A DNA stretch of 64,000 bases from Cynocephalus volans (lineage: Eukaryota; Chordata; Mammalia; Dermoptera; Cynocephalidae): positions 33,222,293-33,286,292 of the forward strand of contig NC_084469.1 in the NCBI RefSeq assembly GCF_027409185.1, given 5' to 3'. Position numbers and translations under genes: made by a program. Position 1 is the first letter of the stretch; each line of letters begins with the position of its first letter. Shown here in pieces: positions 1-12,819 of the stretch. The notes under the pieces are model-generated. The model did not search any database, had not been told where the DNA came from, and was given only the letters and a program-made list of their open reading frames with translations.

Positions 1-275
1 TCCGGTTAGCCCAAGCCCCTGCGGGCGCGGCACGATACCCCGACAGACGCCACTCACTTTGTCCAGCGCTCCAGCGGTGCCCTCTGCGCTCCCAGGTCCA
101 CCAACTCTCCGCGCTCTGAGTGCCGTCTGCGCCAGCTCCGGGGCACAGCTGGCTCCTCCTGGGGGCGATGCAGCATCACAGGGCTCCGGCCCAGCCCGGG
201 CCAGGGCGCCGACCCTCCCTGCGGGGCCTTCTCAGGAAGGCCCCGGACCCGGGTCTGGCTCATCACTTATAAAAC
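1..275 (-). other. GC-rich segment with a diverged inverted copy at 13.9 kb
   Basis: Read on the minus strand, this stretch aligns almost end to end with plus-strand 13924-14180. Shared landmarks in order are GATGAGCCAGAC, a GGTCGGCGCC block, AGAGCCCTGTG, GAGCCAGCTGTGCCC, a GTG[A/G]GTGGCGT block and ATCGTGCCG. A 70-codon minus-strand frame (266-54) is open up to a GTGAGT that could be a splice donor, so it might be an exon, but the frame is not kept in the other copy. I do not recognise a protein. It may instead be a duplicated non-coding first exon or promoter, or a GC-rich repeat. Confidence 0.5.
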
Positions 276-652
276 AGAAGGTTGGGCTTGCTCTGAGCTC
301 CCCAAACACAAGATATGGGCTCCCTGCGCGTGCCCCCACGTCACAAAGTGGTAGGGTCCAGGGACATTATCCTAACTACAAACGGGGATCAATCACACAC
401 TGGAATTCTAAACGTTGGGGACCGACGGTGCCCGCGCCCCCCAGTCTGCAGGTCCAAGTTCATTGCTGGCAGCTACTTTGGACCTTCCTACTGATGGACA
501 GTTAGACAAAGATAGTGACAACAGAGAACAGAAACAAAGCATGGACAGCTAGATGAAGAGGCGGCAGCGCGTTTCCAAACACAGAATGCTGAGCCCGCCT
601 TCCTCCTCCCCTCCCCCTCGGCCCCGCGCCCGCCCCGTCCCGCCCTGGCCAC

Positions 653-1060
<408 letters not shown>

Positions 1061-1287
1061 CTAGCTCGAGCTCGGTCGGAGCGCAGTGGGAGCAGTCCCG
1101 GCTGCGGCTGTTTTTCTAACACCCGGCGGGGAGGGGGCGGTGGAGGGCGGAGCCAGCGGGGAGGGGGGCCACTGCAGGGTCCGCCGGGCCTCTCAGCAGA
1201 GGCCCCGCTCCCCCGGCCCCTCCTTCCGCCCCCAGCCTGTTGCAGAGGTTGGCTCGGCGGCTGGGTGGTCTTTGCGCAGCAAGGTTT

Positions 1288-1301
1288 GTCTCCATGGCAA
1301 C
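1288..1301. promoter_or_regulatory. X-box-like RFX binding site
   Basis: GTCTCCATGGCAAC fits the two-half-site RFX consensus (GTNNCC, two-base spacer, RGNAAC). It lies about 270 bases upstream of the ATG of the 121-residue ORF. RFX factors commonly drive ciliary and immune genes. The role here is inferred from motif and position only. Confidence 0.45.
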
Positions 1302-1479
1302 CAGACAGGCTGCGCAGGGGGAGCAGACGCAAGCCGCTTGCTGGGACCCCGGGGCGTGAAAAGGGGGCTCGGCACGCAGGAAGCTGAAATGCAAAAGGCC
1401 AGGCTTCCAGCTGCGTGCGGAGCATCGCCAGAGCTTTATTTCTCCTTTTAAAAGAAATGTGTATTGTGTGATCTTTTTA

Positions 1480-2285
1480 AAAATTTTAATTTTAGTACAT
1501 CGAAAAACTAACACGTAATCTTTGCAGAAAACATGAAACTGATAAAGCAGTATAAGCAAAAACAATCACAAAATAAAGCCTCCCACAATCCCAAGGTCTA
1601 GAGATAGCACAGATAAAGAGTTGGTGCATTTCTCTCTCTCTCAACACCTGCATTCTGTATCTGTACTTCCTGTTTTCTGTTCTTGCTCTTCACCCATAAA
1701 TGCAGAACTCCAGCCTTTTGGGCATCTCACATATGATTAAGAACATCCTTTCAAAGACCCGCCTGACAGAGCCTGTTTCTTCCCCCACTGCGGCCTGTCT
1801 ACTCAGGCCCCTCTTGGCATCCAACAGGCCCTCTCTGGCTTCCACTGGTGCTGCCACAGGCTGCTGGGCACCAGCATCTTCTGGCATTTCTCTTGCACCC
1901 GAGGTTCCAAGGTTGGTTAGTGTTTCCTCATGGAATGGGGGAGAACACTCACTTGGATTTATCTGGGTCCTGGTGGGTTGGAGGGGTCCACTGGCATGCA
2001 CTTCTCGTTGCAGCAGATCCAACTCAAACTGCCATCGGGGACCTCACCGCCTCCTGCAACTAACAGGCCCAGGGGGAACCAGGACCAGGATGCTGAAACA
2101 ATGTTACCAGGGTTCTGTCTCTTTCCATCTTACCATGTTGCCAGGGACTTCTTGCAGGGCCAGAGCATACCAGGTAGTGGTAGGTACTCAGATAATGTTT
2201 GATGCATGAATGATGGAGCGAATGAATGGCTGTTGGCAGCAGCAGACTCACATTCTCACAGCACAGCAGCTCCAGCTAAAAGAGC
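1480..2285. other. No gene recognised
   Basis: AT-rich sequence downstream of the CpG island is followed by moderately GC-rich sequence. Open frames of about 110-170 codons occur at 1690-2209 on both strands, but without domain character or splice context. Nothing could be assigned. Confidence 0.4.
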
Positions 2286-2289
2286 TTCT

Positions 2290-2690
2290 AGTTGGCTAGG
2301 ATGTGGAGAATGTGGAACCTTCATTCCTGCTGTTGGGAAAGTAAAATGATGCAGCTACTTTGGAAGACAGCTTGGCAGTTTCATAAAAAGTTAAATGTAC
2401 ACTTACCCTAAGACCCAGCAATTCCATTCATGTGTTTCTACTCAAGAGAAATAAAAACATGTTCACCTAGAGATTAGTATGTGAATGTCCATAGCAGCAT
2501 TGCTGGTAATAGCCAAAAACTGAGAACTATCCAATGTCTATCAAGTGGTGAATGGATAATCAAAATGTGGTTTATCTGTGCAATTGAATACTATTCACCA
2601 ATAAAAAGGATTGAACTACTGACATATGCTAGAACATGGACGGGACACATGGGAGTTAGTGTCCCTTTACCATCAGCATCCTCAGGTGCA
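2290..2690 (+). repeat. L1 fragment, ORF2 3' part
   Basis: It carries phrases typical of the L1 ORF2 3' region, such as CCCAGCAATTCCATTC, ATAGCAGCATTGCTGGTAATAGCCA and GAATACTATTCACCAATAAAAAGG. The frames are broken, so this is an old 5'-truncated insertion. Confidence 0.75.
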
Positions 2691-3075
2691 AGGTCCTAGC
2701 TAACAATCTAGATTTGGAAATTCTTGGCATGGAAGGGGTGAAACCACAGGCATAGATAAGATTGCACAGGATGGAGGGAAGGAAGAGGGGCTTCACTGAG
2801 CACTCTGAGGATCACCAACCTTTAAGGAATGGGCAGAATGAAAGAGGCAGATGACAAGATAGAAGAGCCCAGTCTTGGGGTAAAGAATTCCCAGGAGTGA
2901 AAGTCAAACTCAGCAGAAAGGTTAAAGAAGATCTGAACCAAGGAAATGCTGTTCGATTTAGCAATCCAGTTATCAGAGACCTTTGCCAGACCTTGGGGTT
3001 TGGTGGTCATGGAGGTGGGAGATGTATCTTGAAAGGCTGAGACATGAACAGAAGAGGTGGAAATAGAATATTCTG

Positions 3076-3235
3076 GGCTGGCCAATTAGCTTAGTTGGTT
3101 AGAGCATGGTGTTGATAACACCACGATCCAGGATTTGATCCCTGTACTGGCCAGCTGCCAAACAACAACAACAACAACAACAACAAAAACAAACCCAAGA
3201 CAAACAAAGAAACAAAACCAAAAACAACAAAAAAC
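3076..3235 (+). repeat. tRNA-Ile-derived SINE, monomer
   Basis: The body GGCTGGCCAATTAGCTTAGT... to ...CTGTACTGGCCAGC follows the layout of a tRNA-Ile gene, with A and B box regions. It ends in a (CAA)n and A-rich tail. Diverged boxes and the tail show it is a SINE, not a tRNA gene. Confidence 0.85.
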
Positions 3236-3427
3236 CCCAGAGCACCCAAAAAATGAAATAGAATATTCTTTCAGGAAGTAAGAATATGATTCAGACTTGG
3301 AAACACAAAGTAGGATCTCCAGTCATACTTCTTACACTTTCTGTCTATATGATACTTGGAAAATCACTTTGCCTGCATAGGTCTTGGTTTTCTCCTCTGT
3401 GAAATGGGCTTAAGAATGTAAAGCTAT

Positions 3428-3478
3428 CCTCGTACTGGCCAGCTGCCAAAAAGATAAATAAAAATAAAAAATAAAAAT
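3428..3478 (+). repeat. SINE 3' fragment
   Basis: It has only the last bases of the tRNA-Ile monomer (TACTGGCCAGCTGCC) and an A-rich tail of AAATA units. It is 5'-truncated. Confidence 0.55.
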
Positions 3479-5115
3479 GTACAGCTAACCAGATTATAAT
3501 AACAATACAATAACTCAATGTTTTCCTAAAAGTGGTGTCATACGCCCTGGGGGGTAAATGAAATGATTTTTGGTGGCACATGAGCAAAATTAAAAAAAAA
3601 AAAAAACGACTCTGTATTTTGCTTTGTTTTAGAAAAAATATAGAACCAGCATACCAAATTCAAAGTTTCATAGATATTACTGCTTAGGACAGTCTAAACA
3701 TTTCTCAGTGAGCTAAATTTTATTTAAAGAAAAAAAAGTAATGGCTGCTGAAAGGAAAAAAATTAAATAATTAAACTGCTCAGATGGCCCACAGATATGG
3801 CAAAAATTAATCAAGCCAGATTAGGAATGCCTGAAATTTGGGAAATGCTTAGACAATGTATGTGAAAATGCTCTTAAATTGTACAGCTCTTTACAGACAT
3901 GAGCTATTATTATTAACAAACATTCTCTCTTCCCTGTAGTGAGTCCAAGGGGAAATTGGGGGGGTGTAGTTTAACTTTCCCATAATCTCCACCAGTCCCC
4001 CATTTTTTGATATGGACAATGGATGTTTTCTCAGTTTTATTTAAAGTGTTATGTGATGCCAACACTTTCAAGTCCCCTCTACCTCCTTTCTACAAGGTGG
4101 ATTGCTTTGAAGCTCCTCTGCTGTTAGAAATACTGAAGCCCCTTCTGTGCATAAATCAGTATATGGAGGCTCAGTTTCCCCACCCAGCCTCAAGACCAAG
4201 GGTCAAGGAATTTTTCAAGTTGCAGATCAGAAGGAATGTAGCAGAGCATGGATGTGTAGGGTGGTATGGGGCTGTATGTGAGGTTGTGGCATTGAGAAAG
4301 CCACTACACCTGCCCATGGGGTGTGGGTGGGGGTCAGCAGTGGGGGAAAGCTCAGGAGCAGGAGATGGTCTTGGAGCAGGGCCAGGCGAGGCTTGCTGAG
4401 AAGGGGTTGGGGGTAAGTAAAGAGTGAAAGTGTTAAAAATGCTTTAGCTACTGCAGGGGCCCATTGCATATTAAGATGGTGTGAGGCTGAATTTGGAGCT
4501 TAGACAACAGAGACACAGTGTTCCTAGGCCACCTTGTTATTTTCCACCTGATCCATCTGTACCAAAATGTACATAGTGTAAAACAACTCTGGTCCCAGCC
4601 CAGGTAATGGGAGAGTGTGAGCTCACCTTGGCATGAGCTCTGGCTGTGCCCAGCAAGGACAGAACTAACTCTGCCCCAGGCCGGGACCTCAGGGCCCCTG
4701 ACATCCCTGAAATGACAGACACCAGAAGATCCCAACCTGAAATTTCACTCCAATTTGGCACCAGAGTATTCCAGGAAAAAAATCTCATGAGTCCAGGGCC
4801 TAGGGCCAGAATCCACCAAAAGACCCTGAATGGACAAAGGCTGCCTTTAGCTCCTGCCTCTGGGACTTACCCAAAGCTCACCCCCCTCTCATAGGTGATA
4901 GAGTAGCCTCTTCTGGGAGGATTTCTGCTTCCTCCAAGGCAGTACCTTGGTAGGCTTCCTTCATCCATTTAGGGTCATCTGCCCGTGGAAGAAGGATACA
5001 CCATATGAGTGAACACGAATCAGGGATCCAAGTCTGCCAGGCCAAAGGCCAGATCTGGACAGTGGTCAATTCACCACGTTGGTGATGCCCCCTAGAAGAA
5101 TCTTAGGACACACAC

Positions 5116-5143
5116 TGATGATGATGATGATGATGATGATGAT
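5116..5143 (+). repeat. (TGA)n microsatellite
   Basis: About nine consecutive GAT/TGA units lie inside the duplicated NLRP1 intron segment. No matching array was seen in the parental intron. Confidence 0.8.
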
Positions 5144-7127
5144 TATAAAACCATAGTAGCAGCAATCAATTACTGAGAACTGACTGTGCTAGGAACTGTG
5201 CTCAACACTTCTGCAGAGATGGTTTCACTTAATTTTCATGACCCCGTAAGTTCAGCACCTGTATTTTTTCCAGTGTTCCAACGACAAAACCAAGGCTGAG
5301 AGGTGAAGGAACTTGTCCAGGATCTGCCACTAGTACTGAGAGTACTGGGATTCTATCCTAGATCTCTCTGACCCAAGGGTAAGAGCTGTACCTGCCAATC
5401 CCCACTCCTCTAGCTGCCCACCCCAGGCCTGCCCACCTGCAAAGACCTTCCCCAGGCCACATCCTGGGCCTTGCCCTGCAGCCAGACAGACTTGTTCCCA
5501 TTAGAACATGTATACAGAGCAGGAGGCAAAATGCACAAAGGCCACTTTTAGCTCGAAGTGCTTATGGCCACCTGAGGAAACAAGCCTTGGTGGTGGTAGT
5601 GATACTGTGTGTGTGCGTGGGCGAATGGGTGTGTGGGAGGGGAGGACCTTCCAGAAATCCCTGCTATCTGAGCTTCAGCTGTTTGCAGCCGGAAACCATG
5701 ACTGCTTTGAAACTGGCTGCTGAATTCCCCCTCCTGCCACCCTCTAGATCTATGTGCCATGTCCTGGTTGGGGCTAGGGAAGTCAAGTCCGGAATCTCCC
5801 CTTTCCACAGGCCCACCACCCAAACCCACAGTAGATGGGAGACCTCCAAGTGTATTTTAACCTCCTTATCAGGAAGTGTCTGGATTGGGTTGGGTGAAAG
5901 GCATAGTTATCTGCTGAACCTGTTATGGCACTTCTAGCCCAAGGCAGGGACAGCTGCCTCCATGCCCTGCCCTGAGATGCTTCAGGGAGCTCGTGCCCAA
6001 CCCCAGTCCTCCCTATGCCACGCCCAGATTCCCCATTGGGGGTGGGGGTAGTGGTGGTTGCTGAGCAGGGGCAGAAAGGGGAGGCAGGATGGAGCCTGGG
6101 GCTCTGGGGGTGGGGGGTGGGGAGCAGGCAGCCATAACCTGTCCGGGCTATGTGGAGGCACCTGGCAGGCAGGAGCCACCTCCAGCTCCAAGCCTCCTTA
6201 CCCTCCCTTCCTGGCCCTGGGGAGTCATGCAGTCCTCTGAGAGAATTATCTTGAAAACTCTTAAGTAGCTTAAGAGATTCTTGTAATGATCTAAATCAAA
6301 AAAGCAATATTTAAAACCACATGTGCTAGGATGGTAACAAGATAAAAATGTGTTCCTACAGAGAGAGACTGGGAAGAGTAAAGATGGTTATTGTCACATT
6401 GTTTGGATGGTGTGATCATGGGGTGACTTCTTTCTCATTTTTTCAGACCTTGTGCATCATCATTATATTATTTTTTGTGCAACAAAAGCAATTAATAGGT
6501 GAGAAAATCTAAGTAATAAACCCAGAGGCTGCTTGCAGGATTAACAATACCCTGTGATGTTCTGATCAGTGCCCACGCAGACTTATGTCCTTACTCAACT
6601 GTCTGGATGGCCTCACATTGCTTAGCAACCACCTGCTCCACAGCAGTTGCTAGGAAACCAGGGGCAGAGCAGGACTCCTGAGTAATAGCCCAGCGTCCAC
6701 ATACGCCAGTTTCGTCCTCTCCAGTTCTTTCTGGCAGTGTCATGCTCCTATCTAGCCATTTCTCTACTTCTGCTCTTCCTCTCCAGGTTCCTACCTGCCT
6801 GAGTCTAACTTGCCAGCAGTACTCAATGAGCCCCCACAATCAGAGAGCCCACCACAGCACAGGTGACCACAAGTTCCATAGGACCCTCTTCCTTTCCCTG
6901 CTCCAGGACTCAGGGTTACACCAGAGTATGTGCATGGCTTAAAGTTTAACTCTGTAGTTATCCCATGAGTGAGGCAATTATTGCCTGCAGCTTCTTTAGG
7001 CCTTAGTCCCAGCAAACCCTTCTCCCCCTGGGGAGTGATTCCTTTGGGAAAGGCACTGAGCTCATCACCACCCCAGAAGAGTGCCTGATGCAATGGAAGC
7101 ATTAAATCCATGACTCTTGGATGACAG

Positions 7128-7370
7128 GAGTCGTGTGGACATCTTCCTGTTCCAAGTTTCCCACTTTAAAGACAAAGAAAAATTCATCTAGGGTGGATTC
7201 ATCCCAACACAATGATCTTGGGAGACGCCCGGTTCTCCACCATTGTTCAGAATGATCCATGCCGCCCTGTGCTTCACATTCCCATCACCCCTACCGTGCT
7301 GTTCCACCATCACTTCCATCCTAAGGAAGTCACCTTCCACCTCTACCTGATCCCCAGTGACTGCTCTAGT
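7128..7370 (+). pseudogene. Decayed copy of the NLRP1 FIIND exon
   Basis: Translation resembles the FIIND exon at 29229-28967. It has [15 protein letters not shown] near the start and [14 protein letters not shown] near the end, against the parental [11 protein letters not shown] and [14 protein letters not shown]. The acceptor CAG is still recognisable at 7125-7127. One base is lost near the exon start, an in-frame TAG lies at 7189-7191 and further frameshifts follow. The Phe-Ser-Pro cleavage motif is gone, and the donor with about 15 flanking bases is deleted. The equivalent of the catalytic histidine (codon 7162-7164) survives. The break pattern excludes a working exon. Confidence 0.85.
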
Positions 7371-7789
7371 CAGCACAGACAGAAAGGCTGGGCCAGGGTG
7401 AACTGATGGCAATTGGAAGTGCAGTCAGAGCGCCCCCCAGATGGGCCCCCCTGGGAACAGCGGTGGACCTCCTCCTGTAAGTGGGAACCCTGACTGAGTG
7501 GATGAACCCACCCGTGTTCATGGACTGTATTCATGGACTGGTTCCCTGGCTCACAGAGCATCTCAGCTCCATCACTGGAGGCTACATGGCCTTTTTCTAA
7601 CCTACCCACAGATCAAAAGATCAAAGGTATTTCCAGTGTCCATGATCTGAGATTCTGAAGGATCGTACATGGTTTCTGAGAACCAAAGAAGTGGAAGCAA
7701 GAACCAGGTAAAGGGCAACCCTTCTCTTCTAAATGTGGTGATGGCAAACCTGCTTGTCAGCCGAAGAACTCCTAGGGTAAACGGTGTTT

Positions 7790-8345
7790 AGTGTGCAAGG
7801 TGGGAGGTTTGAAGGATGTGGCACATTGTATTTTCCAAAGATGGCTTCACCAGTATATATATCCCATCCTACATGCTCTTCTCCTACAAAGTGATGGATC
7901 CACCATTGAAGGAGAGGTAGGGTCTAGTTCCCTCCCCTTGAATCAGGGCGGGGGGAGCTGTGATTGCTTTGACCATTAGAGTATGGTGGAAATGATGCTA
8001 TGTGACTTCCCGGGCTAGGTTATAAAGGGTACAGCTCCTGCCTAATTCTCTCTTGTGACACTCACCCTTGGGACACAGCCACTATGTTGTGAGGGAGCCA
8101 ATGCAGGTGTTCTGACCATCAGCCCCTGCTAAGGTCTCAGCCCACAGCCAGCATCAACTACCAGACAGATGGGTGAGCAGCCTTTAGATGATTTAGCCCC
8201 AGCTTTTGATCTCGTCTAAATAATACTGAATGAAACAGAGATGAGTTCCCAATGTGCAGTGTCTGAGCAAAATAAATTTTGTCATTGTTTAAGCCACTAG
8301 GTTTATGATGCTTTGTTATGCAGCCATGATAACTGGAACTGTGGG
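7790..8345 (+). repeat. MLT1-like (MaLR) LTR
   Basis: It has the internal phrases of an old mammalian-apparent LTR, including CCCCTTGAATCAGGGCGG, ACTTCCCGGGCTAGGTTATA, ACAGCCAGCATCAACTACCAGACA and a TTGTTTAAGCCACTAGGTTT tail with AATAAA. It lies just right of the NLRP1 duplication and may have helped end it. Subfamily not determined. Confidence 0.6.
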
Positions 8346-8814
8346 CAATTAGAAATAAGGTAGAGTATGGTTACGTGAGAAATTAGGCAGAAGAGTCAGT
8401 TGGAAATCAAGAAGAGTCACCATAGGAAGGCCACCCTGAGCCCTGGGCAATTTGGCAGTATGATCATCCCAACTGTAAGATAAAATCCTCCAGCACAGTT
8501 GGCACTCTTCTATGCCTGGTAGACCAACATCCAGCTCCCAGGAAATTTTGTTGACCCTGGGTCTGGCTGCTGAGAAAACATGTTAGTCATCACATGTAGT
8601 GTTAATGCTATGTGATCCGCAGGGCTTTGCTGAACTGGAGTGAAGGTGTCATTGTGCATGTGGGTCAAAACAATCACCCCCGCAAAAAGAGGACAGGGCC
8701 CCACTTGCAGCAGGACATGCAAAGTCAAAGCTGCCCAGAGATGGGACGAGGTAGTGAGATTCTCATCACTGAAGTGTTTGGGGATAGGATGACCACCTGT
8801 CTGTGGGGGAGTTT

Positions 8815-9400
8815 TACAGCTTTATTAAAGGGTAATTGACATACAATAAACTACACATATTAAATGTGTAAAATTTGATGTTTTGACATCAAATCACCAT
8901 CACCACAATCACAGTAATGAACATCTTCATCATTCCCACAAATTTTCTCATGCCTCTCTGAAATCCCTCCATCTCGTCCATTCCCATGACCCTTCCTCCT
9001 ACAGGCAACCACCAATCTGCTTTCTCTTACTATAGATTTGTTTGTGTTTTCTAGAATTTTGTATACAGGGAATCACATAGTGGGTACTTTCTTTCCTCTG
9101 GCTTTTAAAAGTCATCATAATGATCTTGAGACTCCTCTATGTCATTCTGTGTATTAGTAGTTTGTTCATTTTTATTGTTGTATAGTATTCCATTGCATGG
9201 ATATACCACTGTTTGTTTATCCATTTACCTATTGATGAGTATTTGGGTTGTTTCTAGTTTTTGGCTATTGCAAATAAAGCCTTCTGTGAACATTTGTGTA
9301 CAAGTCTTTGCATGGACATGTGCTTTCATTTCTCTTGGGTAAACACCAGGGAGTAGAACAGCTGCTGTTACAGTCCTGGCCACCAGTACCTTGACAGCCT
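8815..9400 (-). repeat. Old L1 fragment, antisense
   Basis: TAATTGACATACAATAAACT, ATCACCATCACCACAATCAC, GTATTCCATTGCATGGATAT and CATTTCTCTTGGGTAAACACC are standard antisense L1M wording. No intact frame. Confidence 0.65.
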
Positions 9401-9559
9401 CATGGGGAAGGGTGCCAGTGTGTGTGTTTCTCACTGGGAGGATGCAGACCTTCAGTTAAGTCCCCTCACTCTTCAACAATGTGATATTGTGAAATGTATA
9501 TTTGGTCTTCTTTCCCATTTCCTGGCATACAACTCTTAAAATCCTTAGAATCCCCAAAG

Positions 9560-10290
9560 CGATGTCTTTTTGTATGATATTGAGTTGACTGATGACTGGC
9601 TGACCCTAGGTAGCTTCAGAACAGTGGCTGATCACCAGAAAGACCAAGGCAGGATTAGAGGGTTGGGACTTTCAGCTCTACCCCTCAACTTTCAGTGGGG
9701 GGAGAGGGGTTGAAGGTTAAGTTGATCACCAATGGCCAATGACTTAACTCACATAAATTTGCAAACTCATCACTTTATAATCAATCATGTCTATGTAATG
9801 AGGCCTCTATAAAAATCCAAAAGGACTGGGTTAGAAGATCTTCCGGATAGTTGAACATGTGGAGGTTCCTGGAGTGTGGTGCACAGGAGGAAACCTCTGC
9901 ACACCTTCCCCCCATACATACCCCTATGAATCTCTTCATCCGTATCCCTTGTAATATCCTTTTTGATAAACTGGTAAACTCAAGTTTCTCCCTGAGTTCT
10001 GTGAGCCCAATTTACTTAGCAAATTAATTGAACCCAAAGAGGGGGTCATGGGAACCCCAACTTGAAGCCAGTCGGTCAGAAGTTCTGGAGGTCTGGATCT
10101 GTGACTGGCATCTGAAGTTTTGGGGACTGAGCCTTCAACCTGTGAGATCTGATCCTATCTTCAGGTAGATAGAGTCAGAGTAGATTTGGCTTAGAGGACA
10201 CCCAGCTGGTGTCCACTGCAGAATTGCTCGCTGGTAGGGAAAACCCCACATGCATTTGGTCACAGAAGTCTTCTGTGCTGTTGCTGAGTA
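9560..10290 (+). repeat. Ancient LTR-type element
   Basis: It contains CTCCCTGAGTTCTGTGAGCC, GAACCCAAAGAGGGGGTCAT, AGCCAGTCGGTCAGAAGT and ACACCCAGCTGGTGTC, which recur in mammalian ERVL-type LTRs. A possible TATA (CTATAAAAATCC) lies near 9810. Family assignment is tentative. Confidence 0.5.
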
Positions 10291-10984
10291 AATGTATGGG
10301 AAATACACTTTGGTTTGTTTATACCTATATAGTCAGACACAATGGCTCCTACTGCTCTCTCAGTTGTGGCTGGTATTCCTGAACCTGCATTCTGGTTCAG
10401 CCTCTGCAGAGACCAAACATTCAGCATTCTGCAGGGGTAAGAGAGCAGTGACGGGTTGGTGAGTGTGGAAGAGGTCTGGGATCCTAACTCCTCCTAACAC
10501 AGACTTTCAACAAATCCTGCTGCTTTCGGCTCCCCAACTCCAACTTCAGAGAGACCCAGCACTTCTGGTTCCTGACTCTTTCCCGGGTTCTGCAATAGTC
10601 TGTGGGCTTGGGTTTCAGCTAAAGCAGAGCTTGTATTCATTTGCTTTCCATCTTCCAAAATTTTTGTTGACATCTCTCATTTGTAGTTGTATTTTCTCCA
10701 ATCTCATTATTCTTCTGGGATTGTACTCGTTCTGTTCTTACATGGATATTTTAATGGGATTTCAGGAGGGAGCAAAGATACTGTGTATACAGAATCCATA
10801 TTTAACTGGAAGTCACTGCTGATTTCCATGATGTAAATTATGCATGTGTATTCATTCATTCAACAATTCATGTGCCAGGGACTCCTCCTCTAGGCACGTG
10901 AGATGCATCAGTGATTTATACGTACAAAAATAGTAGAACAAACGATTAGGGCAGAGTAGAGGGGATCAGGAACAAATGGTGTTA

Positions 10985-11117
10985 AAAATTATAGGAAGCC
11001 ATTGTTTTGGACTAAGCTCCTACACTGGGCCCCAACAGACCAGACTAAAAATCAAAATGCAGTCAGCCATGTTCACCAAACTCAAACTGAGTCATTATCT
11101 GGCCATCTGAGAAATCA

Positions 11118-11148
<31 letters not shown>

Positions 11149-11450
11149 AAGGGTTCACAGCCTAATATCCCAAACAGGCCAGTGTCAATCAGCATGAAAA
11201 TAAAGGTCCTTCTGTTTCCTCATTCCCACCTTACATGGAAAGTAACTTTGAAATGACCAACCTGCTTTTTGCTCTTTGTTCTGTTTTCTTCAGCCCTTTT
11301 TCTGTCTATAAAGCCACCCTCCTCTGCTCAGCTCATTGGAATACTTATTCTACTTTATAGAACGAAGTGTCGCCCTATTCTAGAACCTCAATAAAGCCAG
11401 TTGAGATCTTTGAGCTAATTTGTTGTAATTTTGTCCTTTGACAGATAATG
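10985..11450 (+). repeat. Solo LTR, ERV1-like
   Basis: The layout is LTR-like: U3 with a short GA-rich tract (11118-11150), TATA-like CTATAAAGCC at about 11310, AATAAAGCC at about 11390, and an end near TTTGACA. No internal retroviral sequence is attached. Boundaries are approximate. Confidence 0.5.
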
Positions 11451-11547
11451 GGGTATATTGCAATATTAGAAAGGGTAAGTCTGATTAAGAATGCAAGATT
11501 TGAGTCAAACCTGAAGGAAGTAAAGGAATTAAAAAAAAAGATTTGTT

Positions 11548-11714
11548 GGGGCTGGCCCGTGGCTCACTCCGGAGAGTGCAGTGCTGATAACACCAAGGCC
11601 ACGGGTTCGGATACTATATAGGGATGGCCGCTTGCTCACTGGCTGAGCGTGGTGCTAAACAACACCAAGTCAAGGGTTAAGATCCCCTTACAGGTCATCT
11701 TAAAAAAAAAAGAA
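11548..11714 (+). repeat. tRNA-Ile SINE, dimer
   Basis: Two head-to-tail monomers: GGGCTGGCCCGTGGCTCACT... and GGATGGCCGCTTGCTCACTG..., ending TTACAGGTCATCTT plus poly-A. Both keep tRNA-like A and B box regions. Confidence 0.9.
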
Positions 11715-12359
11715 AATTGTTAAAACAAAATGGTAAGGCAGACTTTATTCAGGACTATTGCAATAGGTATAGGGACTACTGCAATGGGGTTTTGCAGTAG
11801 GGGATAGAGATTGGGCTCAACCCCAAATATAACAAGGAAAAGTTGGAGATTTATAGCCAAGGAACAAGAGTAGGGCCTTTGTGGGGGAGGGGGTTGGTGG
11901 GTGTCATTGTATGAAAAATTACTGAGAGGGTTGGGTAACTCTTTGCTAAACTGACCTAACAAGATTCTAGCTGAAGGTAGGCTAGGGCGATCAGACATCA
12001 CTTTGGAGATGATGGGGGATGAAGAATTTAATCAGATATCCAGGGTGAACAGATATCAAATGTGGGGGATTCTGGCTAAACTGACTTAGTAATATTCTTG
12101 CTAAAATTGGACCATGCAAAGAAGGACGTGCAAGTCCTAATGTTGAGGCCCAGTTGGGAAGAGGATTCAGAGGAGCCTGACTAAGGTCTGACTGAGGAGA
12201 GACTGTCAGTGTGTGTATAAAAGTATATGATTATATGAGATTGGAAACAGGTATGGAAGGAGGCACATCAAGGTTGTCACCAGCATTCCTGTGATCGCAG
12301 GGCACAAACCCGCAGCAGTACTACAAACCACAAGTAAGGATGTCTGTGGGCAAAGGTCT

Positions 12360-12580
12360 GATCCGAATGTCACTTCCTCAGGAAGGTCCTCCCCAGCATC
12401 CTAAGTGAAGTCACTCACCTCCTCCCCCACTATCCCACTCTCCAATTTTATTTTCTTAAAAGCATCTGCCGGTATCTGAAGGCACCTTCTATATTTATTT
12501 ATTTACATATTTCTCATCTCCTTGCCACTGGAATGGACATTGCTCGAGGGCATCTGTTGTCATTAGCAGCCTGAGCTCCA
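12360..12580 (+). repeat. L2 fragment
   Basis: It has L2 3'-end wording (CACTTCCTCAGGAAGGTCCT, then a TATTTATTTATTTAC run and CATTGCTCGAGGGCA). Confidence 0.55.
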
Positions 12581-12819
12581 GGAAGGTAAGGCAGGCTAAG
12601 GCTGGGGGGTGTTCACGGAAGGAGGAGCCACTTCACACTAGCAGCTCCAGTATCAACCAGCGCTTTGACGCCAGTGTTACTCTCCCTTTGCAGATCTGAA
12701 AACAGAGCTTCAGAGAGGTGAGTGTAGACAGTCTCAGGATCGCCCTTCCAGAGGGTAGAGCCGGAGGACTGGATTCCGGCCTCACTCACTGCCTCATCTC
12801 AAAATCCCAGCTGTAGCCT

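Larger units (their letters stand above)
4545..7450 (+). pseudogene. Inverted partial NLRP1 duplication (intron plus FIIND exon)
   Basis: The plus strand here runs collinear with the minus strand of the NLRP1 gene from about 35.0 kb down to 28.9 kb. Anchors are: 4640-4850 with 34.95-34.70 kb (AGCTCTGGCTGTGCCCAGCA, TATTCCAGG, CTGCCTTTAGCTCCTGC), 5050-5090 with about 34.5 kb (ATCTGGACAG, then AATTCAC and GTTGGTG), 5508-5700 with 34.15-34.0 kb (ACAGAGCAGGAGGCAAAATG), and 7128-7420 with 29.23-28.93 kb (the FIIND exon and the start of the next intron). Order and orientation are kept, so this is a segmental inverted duplication and not a set of repeat copies. The FIIND exon copy is broken. No UPA or CARD copies were found further right. 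Outer boundaries are approximate. Confidence 0.75.
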
